64,000 nt of DNA from CAVQMB01 sp963713445 (GTDB lineage Bacteria; Pseudomonadota; Gammaproteobacteria; Competibacterales; Competibacteraceae): the NCBI GenBank assembly GCA_963713445.1, contig CAVQMB010000043.1:20303-84302 (forward strand), given 5' to 3'. Under the pieces are notes generated by a model that did no database searches, was not told the origin of the DNA, and was given only the letters and a program-made list of their open reading frames with translations. The position numbers were made by a program, and so were the translations under genes. Positions 15,719 through 25,609 of this stretch are shown piece by piece; the stretch's first letter is position 1; every line of letters starts with the position of its first letter.

Positions 15719-16791
15719 TGGCCGGTCAGGCCGAACCGCTTGGCCGCCTTCTCGGCGAGTGTATTGGTATAGGTCGTGCTGAGGTCGATCTTGGCGTCGG
15801 CCACTTCCTTGTCGGACTGGCTGAACACCTTGAGTACGGCACTGGCGCCCTTGGGATCCATCAAGCCGGTCTTGGAGTACATGGGGATTGTGTTCTTCAG
15901 CGCGGCCAGGTAAAGGGCCTTGTTCTTGCCGACATAGTCGGCCGGCATTTTGGCCATGATCTGTTTCGCCGAGTGGCTGTGAATCCACTTCAGCGTCTCG
16001 GCAATGGCGTTGGCCATGCCCTGGGCTGCGGCCGTGTGGTTCTTGATCCAGTCAGCGGACGCATAGAACGAGCCGCCCGGGTAGTTACCGCCAAAGACTT
16101 TGCGGGTGTCCGCGGCGCTGCGGGTATCGACCAGAATCCGCAGATCCTTGTACTTGCCCGCCAGCAAGGTGACGGCCGGATCCAGCATGACCGCCGCCTG
16201 CACCTGGCCATGCTCCATCGCCGCCACGGCCGTGGCGCCCAGGCCGATCCCGATTACCGCGGCCGATTTGGGATCCTTGCCGGCCCGGCTCAACAGGTAT
16301 TTGAGAAAGAAATCGGTTGACGAGCCAGGTGCGCTGACACCGACTGATTTACCGACCAGATCGTCCACTGACTGGATGGCATGGGTGTATTTGGGTGAGA
16401 CCACCAGCACCAGACCGGGGAAGCGGTCGTACACCGTGAAGGCCTGGAAATGCTTGCCTTTGGCGGCCAGTTCGATGGTGTGGTCGTAATAGCCCGATAC
16501 CACGTCGGCGCTGCCACCGATAACGGCGGTGAGCGCCTGCGAGCCACCTTTGAAAGTGATCATCTCGAGATCCACGCCATTCTTTTTGTACATGCCGAGC
16601 TGATGTGCCAGCACGGTGGGCAGATAGCACAGGCAGCCGGCGCCGCCGATGGCCAGCTTGACCTGCGGCATGGACGCGGCCTGAGCGCCCGGAGGCTGGA
16701 TCAGCAGGGCGAGCGCGGCAACGGCGCCGACAGCCAGATGCCGCAACGCGGTGAGCGCGTTGCGGCCGGTTCGTTGAGAATGGTCCCGCAT
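15715..16791 (-). CDS. ABC transporter substrate-binding protein (NMT1/SsuA-like)
   Basis: ATG at 16791 is chosen over 16806 because the ribosome-binding GAGGAG lies between the two. The 358-residue product has a signal peptide (ends AQAA) and a periplasmic type II binding fold: KLAIGGAGCLCYLPTVLAHQ, MITFKGGSQAL, GSADVVSGYYDHTIELAAKG, VGVSAPGSSTDFFLKYLL. This pattern belongs to the NMT1/THI5-like and sulfonate/nitrate/pyrimidine-precursor binding proteins. The CLC near the N-terminus is unusual for the family. Ligand unknown. Confidence 0.88.
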   Translation of the reverse strand: MRDHSQRTGRNALTALRHLAVGAVAALALLIQPPGAQAASMPQVKLAIGGAGCLCYLPTVLAHQLGMYKKNGVDLEMITFKGGSQALTAVIGGSADVVSGYYDHTIELAAKGKHFQAFTVYDRFPGLVLVVSPKYTHAIQSVDDLVGKSVGVSAPGSSTDFFLKYLLSRAGKDPKSAAVIGIGLGATAVAAMEHGQVQAAVMLDPAVTLLAGKYKDLRILVDTRSAADTRKVFGGNYPGGSFYASADWIKNHTAAAQGMANAIAETLKWIHSHSAKQIMAKMPADYVGKNKALYLAALKNTIPMYSKTGLMDPKGASAVLKVFSQSDKEVADAKIDLSTTYTNTLAEKAAKRFGLTGQ

Positions 16792-16889
16792 GGTAGGTCT
16801 CCTCATTATTATGGGAGCTGGTAGGGGTGTTTACGGCCCGGCTATGCTAGCACGCTGCCTGGCATTGGCAAGCGTCGGGGGCTGGCAGG

Positions 16890-17525
16890 TCAGCGCACCC
16901 GGTAAACGTCGGCCCGGGCCAGCAGATCCCGCTCGGCGGCGTCATACGGAAACACGGCGAACGGCGCCGTCTGCGCGATCAGTTCGATGGCGTTGTCGCG
17001 TTGGAGGTCATCCAGGGCGGCACCAAAGCCGTCGTCGCTGCGGGCCGATTCGGTGACAGTCAGTAGCAACAGGCCACCCGGTCGCGTGACCCGCACCAGC
17101 TCGCGGTAACCCCGGGGCGGCGCGTGGCCGGTGGTGAATGCGCCGAAGGTATAGGCCGCATCAAAGCTGGCGTCGGGAAAGCTAAGTCGTGCGCCCAGGT
17201 CCATCTGCTGCAGGTCGGTATAAGCGCCGGTCGCGCGCGCCATGGCCAGCATGTCGTCGGACAGGTCGATGCCGGTCAGATTGCGATAGCCGAGCAGGCT
17301 GAGAAAATAACCGATGCGGCCGGTGCCGACACCGGCGTCCAGCAGACGACTCGCGTTATCGGGGACGTGGCGCGCGATGAGCGCCGGGGCCAGGTTGAAA
17401 TAGGCATAGCCGGCAGCACTGAGATCGCCATCGTAGCTGCGCGCCCATTCGTGGTAGGCCTGGCGCAAGGCCGCCGGATCTGCACTGCAGTAGACGCGTT
17501 CGAGCTGGTCCTTGAATGAAGGCAT
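16890..17525 (-). CDS. Class I SAM-dependent methyltransferase
   Basis: The protein has 211 residues. Motif I LLDAGVGTGRIGYF (about 61-74) binds S-adenosylmethionine, LTGIDLSDDMLAMA carries the acidic ribose ligand, and SFDAAYTFGAFTTGHAPP and RVTRPGGLLLLTV follow as motifs II-III. The N-terminal RQAYHEWARSYDGDLSAAGY resembles Methyltransf_11-type small-molecule methyltransferases. Substrate unknown. It appears monocistronic. Confidence 0.85.
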   Translation of the reverse strand: MPSFKDQLERVYCSADPAALRQAYHEWARSYDGDLSAAGYAYFNLAPALIARHVPDNASRLLDAGVGTGRIGYFLSLLGYRNLTGIDLSDDMLAMARATGAYTDLQQMDLGARLSFPDASFDAAYTFGAFTTGHAPPRGYRELVRVTRPGGLLLLTVTESARSDDGFGAALDDLQRDNAIELIAQTAPFAVFPYDAAERDLLARADVYRVR

Positions 17526-17545
17526 GATTATCCTCTTGGTTGGGC

Positions 17546-17573
17546 GCTATCAGCTATCAGCTATCAGCTATCA
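17546..17573. repeat. Short tandem repeat, 4 copies of GCTATCA
   Basis: Four head-to-tail copies of a 7-bp unit lie just upstream of the methyltransferase gene (minus strand), about 20 bp from its start codon. Copy number could affect leader or promoter spacing. Confidence 0.8.
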
Positions 17574-17600
17574 GCCAGAAAGCCGATTGTCAGTCGGCGG

Positions 17601-17616
17601 AGGGCCCGAAGGCCCT
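17601..17616 (-). terminator. GC-rich stem-loop with TTCG loop downstream of acnA
   Basis: On the minus strand AGGGCC-TTCG-GGCCCT forms a perfect 6-bp stem with a stable UUCG-type loop, about 55 nt after the aconitase stop. There is no strong T run after it, so it may stabilise the mRNA end rather than act as a classical intrinsic terminator. Confidence 0.5.
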
Positions 17617-17670
17617 TCCACCGATCGGTATCGCTAGTGGCCAGCGGCTGATGCTGCCGCCGAGCCTGCC

Positions 17671-20400
<2,730 letters not shown>

Positions 20401-20492
20401 GGCACTCTCCCCATCAGCATCGGGTTGGCAATGGTGCAAAGCAACAACCGCCAATGATACCACGGGCTGTCGTCAGGCTTGGTGCAGAGGCG

Positions 20493-21575
20493 TTACGGCT
20501 GGCGGCGCAGGCTCCGCCAGGCCAACACCAGCAGGGTAATCACGGTAAGCGGCAGCACGAAGCCGGCCATCACCCAGTTGTAGACCCGCAGCGCGTCGTG
20601 CCGGGTGGCCGCCAGTACCAGGTACAGCAGATAGGCCCCGTAGTAGGCGATGAACAGTGCACCTTCCCAGCGGTCCAGCCGGTGGCCGCTGAGGAAAATC
20701 GGTAGGCAGGCTACGGCGACGGCGATCATCACCGGCAGGTCGAAATGCAGCGCCGACGGCGCCACGGTGATGCCGTTGGGCGACAGCATGCTGGTCAATC
20801 CCAGCACGGCCAGAATATTGAACAGGTTACTCCCGATGGCATTACCGACAGCGATGTCGCGTTCTCCCTGCCAGCTGGCGACCAGCGAGGCCGCGATCTC
20901 CGGCAGCGACGTGCCGATCGCGATGACCGTCAGGCCAATGATCAGGTCGCTGACACCCAGCCACTGGGCAATGGCGACCGCACCGGCCACCAGCCAGCGG
21001 GCACCCAACGTGAGCATGATCAGGCCGGCTGCCAGCAGCATGAGATTGCGCGCCACCGGGCGGTGCTCCGGGCGTTTCGCTGCGCTGCCATAGGCCTGGG
21101 AGTATTCTGCCTCGACAGCGCGATTCTCGCGCCGGCTCTGGACCACGGAAAACCCCAGATAGGCAACCATGCAGGCGAACAGAACCAGTCCGTCGAGCCG
21201 GCCCAGATGACCGTCCAGCGACAGCAGATACAGCAACACCGAGGCGCCGATCATTAGCGGAACATCGAGTCGCACCAACTGTTGTGCGACCACCAGGGGT
21301 GACACTACGGCTGCGACCCCGAGAATCAGCAGGATGTTGCAGATATTGCTGCCGACCACATTACCGAGCGCGATGTCGGGTTGTCCGTTGAAGGTCGATT
21401 GCAGGCTGACTGCGAGTTCCGGTGCGCTGGTGCCGAAGGCGACCACCGTGAGGCCGATCACCAGAGGTTTGATACCGGCCGTGGCAGCCAGTCGCGAGGC
21501 ACCGCTAACCAGCCAGTTGGCTCCCGTGACGAGCAGCACAAAGCCCAGCAGGAACAACGCCAGGGTAACGATCAT
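20493..21575 (-). CDS. Calcium/sodium antiporter family membrane protein (YrbG-like)
   Basis: The 360-residue protein has ten or so membrane helices in two inverted halves. Each half carries the alpha-repeat of the CaCA superfamily: VVAFGTSAPELAVSL with GNVVGSNICNILLILG in the first, and VIAIGTSLPEIAASL with GNAIGSNLFNILAVLG in the second. The Glu in each PE motif is the ion ligand in characterised NCX/YrbG proteins. Likely exchanges Ca2+ for Na+ or H+ across the inner membrane. Confidence 0.92.
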   Translation of the reverse strand: MIVTLALFLLGFVLLVTGANWLVSGASRLAATAGIKPLVIGLTVVAFGTSAPELAVSLQSTFNGQPDIALGNVVGSNICNILLILGVAAVVSPLVVAQQLVRLDVPLMIGASVLLYLLSLDGHLGRLDGLVLFACMVAYLGFSVVQSRRENRAVEAEYSQAYGSAAKRPEHRPVARNLMLLAAGLIMLTLGARWLVAGAVAIAQWLGVSDLIIGLTVIAIGTSLPEIAASLVASWQGERDIAVGNAIGSNLFNILAVLGLTSMLSPNGITVAPSALHFDLPVMIAVAVACLPIFLSGHRLDRWEGALFIAYYGAYLLYLVLAATRHDALRVYNWVMAGFVLPLTVITLLVLAWRSLRRQP

Positions 21576-21641
21576 GGCCGCAGGACGAGCATTGGACAGG
21601 CCCTGTATTCTGGCAGAGTCACCTGAACACCAGCCAGCCGT

Positions 21642-22736
21642 TCAATGGTGACCGCGCTGGCCCGGCGCCCGCAGTGGTGTGACGAATGGTCCCGGTGTTT
21701 CGCTCAGACTGTCGCTGAGCAGTGCCGCCAGCCAGCGGGTGTCGGCGCTGCTGGCCAGGGCTATCTTGACCGAGCCGGTCAGCGGGACAGCCAGGATCAT
21801 GCCGATGGGTCCGAGCAGCCAGCCCCAGAAGATCAGCGACACAAACACCACCGAGGTTGGCAGGCCGACCCCGCGGCCCATGAGTCGTGGTTCGAGTACC
21901 ATGCCGATCACCAGATTCACCACCAGATAGCCAATCGCCACCAGCACCGCCGGCCAAACGCCGAGCTGGGCCAGGGCTAAAAGGATCGCGGGTATCGCCG
22001 CCAGCACGGACCCGAAGTTGGGTACGAAGTTGAAAAAGAATGCAACGATAGCCCATAGCGCAGGGTAATCCAGCCCCGAGAGATAGACCCAGGTACCCAC
22101 CAGCAGTCCGGTCACCAGGCTGGTCCACACCTTGATTGCCAGGTAGCGGCGCACGTGGTGGGTGAATTCACCCATCGAGCCGGCCGACAGCACCGGATCC
22201 CGCGACACCTGCCGTATCCGGTGCTGGAAGCCGCTGCTGTCCAGCAGCATGAAGATGACCGTCACGATCACCAGCAGTGCGTTGCTGAGCAGACTGCCGA
22301 CATTGCCCAGCAGGTTGACCACCAGCCCCATGATGTCGTTAGGATTGAATTGCGGCAGCAAGGTGGGGCGATCGAAATGGATGCCTTTTTTCTCGAGCCA
22401 GTCGAGCCATGGCGCCAGGTGCGTGTGCAACTGGCCGCGGTACTTCGGTAGCGCCGCAGTGAAGCCGGCCAGTGAGTTGGTCAGCATGACCGCCATCAAG
22501 GTTACGGTGGCCAGCAGGACCACAATAACCACAAAAATGGCGAGCGCCCGCGGGACTCGCCGCTTCTCCAGCCAGCTCACCGGCGCCGCACTGGTTACCG
22601 CGATGAACAGCGACAACAGGAAATAGTTGACCATGGGTGCCGCGGCCTTGAGGGCCGCGACCACGATTACAGTGGCGGCTGTTGCGAGAATGAACCGCTG
22701 GCCATAAGTCCAGCTGGTGCTGCCGGGTTGTTCCAT
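21642..22736 (-). CDS. AI-2E family transporter (PerM/TqsA-like)
   Basis: The 364-residue membrane protein has helices near the N-terminus, a long amphipathic middle segment (LHTHLAPWLDWLEKKG region) and C-terminal helices with GYLVVNLVIGMVLEPRLMGRGVGL and FWGWLLGPIGMILAVPLT, hallmarks of the AI-2E/UPF0118 family. Members range from autoinducer-2 exporters to Na+/H+ antiporters, so the substrate is not assignable. It is divergent from the nitronate monooxygenase gene. Confidence 0.88.
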   Translation of the reverse strand: MEQPGSTSWTYGQRFILATAATVIVVAALKAAAPMVNYFLLSLFIAVTSAAPVSWLEKRRVPRALAIFVVIVVLLATVTLMAVMLTNSLAGFTAALPKYRGQLHTHLAPWLDWLEKKGIHFDRPTLLPQFNPNDIMGLVVNLLGNVGSLLSNALLVIVTVIFMLLDSSGFQHRIRQVSRDPVLSAGSMGEFTHHVRRYLAIKVWTSLVTGLLVGTWVYLSGLDYPALWAIVAFFFNFVPNFGSVLAAIPAILLALAQLGVWPAVLVAIGYLVVNLVIGMVLEPRLMGRGVGLPTSVVFVSLIFWGWLLGPIGMILAVPLTGSVKIALASSADTRWLAALLSDSLSETPGPFVTPLRAPGQRGHH

Positions 22737-22862
22737 CGGGCGCGCACACGGGTAGTTGGTGGTCGGGGGCCAGTATACACGGGCGGTTCTGGCCTGATCG
22801 AACCGCGTCCAGGCTATAATGCCGGCTATCGTATGACAGCAGAGCGCAGCCGCTTGAAGTTA

Positions 22863-23957
22863 ATGACCGAATCCGTCAACAACTGGCCGCAGACCGCCGC
22901 CGCCGACCTGCTGGGTATCGAGCTGCCATTGATCCAGGCACCGATGGCGGGTGGTATCACCACACCGGAGCTGGTGGCCGCGGTATCCAACGCCGGCGGG
23001 CTGGGCTCGCTGGGAGCCGGGTATATGACGCCGGTCGCCATCCGTGAAGCTGTAGCCGAAATCCGGCGCCTGACCGATCGGCCGTTTGCGGCGAACCTGT
23101 TTGTGCCGCAGGCGGTGGAGGAAGACGCCGCGCGTGTTGCGCAGGCCAGCGCCGGACTGGCCTCATTCCGCGAGGCGCTGGAACTGCCGGAGCCGGACCC
23201 CCTGATTCCCTCACTTCCCGACTATCGGGAGCAACTGGCGGCGCTGTATGAAGAGTCGGTGGAGATCGTCAGCTTCACCTTCGGCGTTCCAGGGGCGGGT
23301 GAAATGGAGACGCTCAAGCAACTCGGCATCACTACGATCGGCACGGCGACCCATTTACTGGAGGGCATTCTGCTGGAGGAGGCCGGTGTTGACCTGGTGG
23401 TGGCGCAGGGCATGGAGGCCGGCGGGCACCGGGCCACCTTTCTGGGTACCTGTGACCAGGGCCTGCAGGGCGGTATGGTGCTGCTGCCACTGATGAGCGC
23501 TCAGTTACGGGTGCCGGTGATCGCCGCTGGAGGCATCATGGATGGTCGCGGTATTGCGGCGGCCGCCATGCTGGGGGCCGCTGGTGTGCAGATGGGGACG
23601 GCGTTTCTCACGGCCCCGGAAAGCGGTGCGCATTCCCGCTATAAGGAGGTGTTGCTGGAGAGCACCGAGCTGACGACCGTACTGACCCGGGTGTTTTCGG
23701 GCCGGCCGGGCCGGGCTCTCCAAAACAGATTCGTCCGTGAGTTTGGAGAAGCTGTCCAGGATCTGCCAGCTTATCCGCTGCAACATGCCCTGACCGTGCC
23801 CATTCGGCGGGCGGCGGCCCAGCGCGATATGCCGGAACTGATGGCGCTGTGGGCGGGCATGGGCTGCAGCCTGTGCCGGTCGGCACCCGCGGCCGAACTC
23901 ATCGCCGATTGGTGCGTTCAGGCTGGCGCGCTGCTGGGCTGCTCCAGCAGCGCATAG
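22863..23957 (+). CDS. Nitronate monooxygenase (2-nitropropane dioxygenase family)
   Basis: The TIM-barrel FMN enzyme begins with LLGIELPLIQAPMAGGI, and has SNAGGLGSLGAGYM, GTATHLLEGILLEEAGVDLVVAQG in the middle, GMEAGGHRATFLG with the conserved His, and VIAAGGIMDGRGIAAAAMLGAAGVQMGTAF for FMN phosphate. It oxidises alkyl nitronates (such as propionate 3-nitronate) to aldehydes or keto acids. An ATG at 22833 would add ten residues, but family proteins begin near the one at 22863. Its 3' end overlaps the convergent ampD by 40 nt. Confidence 0.9.
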   Translation: MTESVNNWPQTAAADLLGIELPLIQAPMAGGITTPELVAAVSNAGGLGSLGAGYMTPVAIREAVAEIRRLTDRPFAANLFVPQAVEEDAARVAQASAGLASFREALELPEPDPLIPSLPDYREQLAALYEESVEIVSFTFGVPGAGEMETLKQLGITTIGTATHLLEGILLEEAGVDLVVAQGMEAGGHRATFLGTCDQGLQGGMVLLPLMSAQLRVPVIAAGGIMDGRGIAAAAMLGAAGVQMGTAFLTAPESGAHSRYKEVLLESTELTTVLTRVFSGRPGRALQNRFVREFGEAVQDLPAYPLQHALTVPIRRAAAQRDMPELMALWAGMGCSLCRSAPAAELIADWCVQAGALLGCSSSA

Positions 23958-24508
23958 AGCCGATCCCAGTCGAACGCCGGTCCGGGGTCGGTTTTGCGCT
24001 CCGGGGCGATGCCGGCATGGCCGACGATGCGACCGTCGGTGATGGCCGGGTAGGCGCGTTGCAGCGCACGAATGACGGCAGCCAGGCGTGAGTACTGTTG
24101 CCCGCTATAGGGCAGGGTGTCGGTGCCCTCCAGTTCGATACCAATCGAGAAGTCATTGCAGCGCTCCCGACCCTGGAAACGGGATTGTCCGGCGTGCCAG
24201 GCCCGCTGGGGAAAAGCGACGTACTGGGTGAGGCTGGCATCGCGGCGGATCAGCAGATGGCTGGAAACATGCAGCGTGCGCAGGCTGCGGAAGTAAGGAT
24301 GGGCGCCAGGATCCAGCCGGTTCTGGAACAAGGCGTCGATCCAGGGGCCGCCGAATTCCCCCGGCGGCAGGCTGATGCCGTGGATGACGATCAGGTCGAT
24401 GATCGTCCCAGGTGGGCGCTGATCGAAATTCGGCGAGGGCGACCAGCGGGCTGCGACCAGCCGGCCGTCGTCCGGGTCGACCGCAAGCGTCTCAGCCGGC
24501 ACGGGCAT
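23918..24508 (-). CDS. ampD: 1,6-anhydro-N-acetylmuramyl-L-alanine amidase AmpD
   Basis: The 196-residue product has no signal peptide, as expected for cytoplasmic AmpD in peptidoglycan recycling. Zinc ligands fit IVIHGISLPPGEFGG (first His), CNDFSIGIELEG and GHAGIAPERKTDPGPAFDW (second His and Asp), with the family SSHLLIRRDASLTQYVAF segment. The start at 24508 lies 17 nt inside the fbp 3' end, so translation is probably coupled to fbp. It removes the stem peptide from anhydro-muropeptides and thereby influences AmpR-type induction. Confidence 0.93.
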   Translation of the reverse strand: MPVPAETLAVDPDDGRLVAARWSPSPNFDQRPPGTIIDLIVIHGISLPPGEFGGPWIDALFQNRLDPGAHPYFRSLRTLHVSSHLLIRRDASLTQYVAFPQRAWHAGQSRFQGRERCNDFSIGIELEGTDTLPYSGQQYSRLAAVIRALQRAYPAITDGRIVGHAGIAPERKTDPGPAFDWDRLYALLEQPSSAPA

Positions 24509-25493
24509 ATTCCTGCAGCACCCGCTCGACTTCGCGGCGCGAACCCAGAATGACCGGGCAACGCTGGTGCAACGCCGTGGGCTGCAGCGCCAGGATGCGC
24601 TGGTGGCCGGTACTGGCAAGACCGCCCGCCTGCTCGATCAGCAGGCTCATCGGGTTAGCCTCGTACAGCAGGCGCAGACGGCCGTCACGGTTCTTCGGTC
24701 GGGTATCATCCGGATACAGAAAGATGCCGCCGCGGCTCAGTATACGGTGAACATCGGCCACCATGGCGCCGACCCAGCGCATACCGTAATCGTGTCCGAA
24801 GGGGCCGCTGGTGCCGGCCAGGCAGGCGTCGATGTAGCGCCGCACCGGCGGATTCCAGAACCGGCGATAAGATGCGTTAATGGCGAACTCATGGTGTTCG
24901 TGGTTGAGGCTCATCTCGGGGGCGGTCAGAATGAATTCACCGATGCGCCGGTCCAGGGTGAAGCTGTGGGTACCCTGACCGACGGTCAATACCAGGCGTG
25001 TGGCCGGGCCGTAGAGGACATAGCCGGCGCACAACTGGCGCTCGCCGGCCTGCAGCAAGTCGGCCTCCTCGGCCGGCCGCCCGGGCACTGCCGGCAGCAG
25101 CGAGAATATGGTGCCCATGGCACCGTCGACATCGACATTGGAGGAACCGTCCAGGGGATCGTATAGCAGCAGGAACGGGCTGTCCGTATGGGCTCGTTCG
25201 GGGCGGCGCAGGGTCGTCAATTCCTCCGAGGCGATGGCCGCCACCAGACCGCTGCGGCCACAGTGGCGCAGCAGCAGATCGTCGGCGATCAGGTCGAGCT
25301 TCTTCTGGGTTTCGCCATGCGGGTTCTGGCTGTCCACACTGCCCCGGACACCGGCCAGCTGGCCCTGCGACACGGCCTCGGCGATCGCCTTGCAGGCGCT
25401 CGCGAGGTCACCCAGTACACTGCCTAGCGCGGGTGGCTGGAGTTGCTGGAGATGCTGGTGGATGAACTGGCTGAGAGTGGTTCCGGTCTGCAT
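24492..25493 (-). CDS. fbp: Fructose-1,6-bisphosphatase, class I
   Basis: The start at 25493 (MQTGTTLSQFIHQ) fits the family N-terminus, giving 333 residues. Metal-binding EELTT and YDPLDGSSNVDVDGAMGTIFSL are classical class I FBPase motifs; FLYPDDTRPKNRDGRLRLLYE and PMSLLIEQAGG with SRREVERV form the substrate-site end. It hydrolyses fructose 1,6-bisphosphate in gluconeogenesis or the Calvin cycle. It overlaps ampD and is divergent from the M16 protease gene. Confidence 0.95.
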   Translation of the reverse strand: MQTGTTLSQFIHQHLQQLQPPALGSVLGDLASACKAIAEAVSQGQLAGVRGSVDSQNPHGETQKKLDLIADDLLLRHCGRSGLVAAIASEELTTLRRPERAHTDSPFLLLYDPLDGSSNVDVDGAMGTIFSLLPAVPGRPAEEADLLQAGERQLCAGYVLYGPATRLVLTVGQGTHSFTLDRRIGEFILTAPEMSLNHEHHEFAINASYRRFWNPPVRRYIDACLAGTSGPFGHDYGMRWVGAMVADVHRILSRGGIFLYPDDTRPKNRDGRLRLLYEANPMSLLIEQAGGLASTGHQRILALQPTALHQRCPVILGSRREVERVLQEYARAG

Positions 25494-25609
25494 CAGCGGG
25501 CGCCATTTGGGATTGTTTGTCTCGGCCGATATTCTATCATGGCGTCCTCCGGCGGTGCTGTAACAACAGGCGAACCGGGCGCCGGCCGGGCTGTCCATAA
25601 GAGGCATTC

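Noticed and set aside
17546..17573. Attachment site or mobile-element end
   Set aside because: Only four copies of a 7-bp unit, no integrase or transposase nearby.
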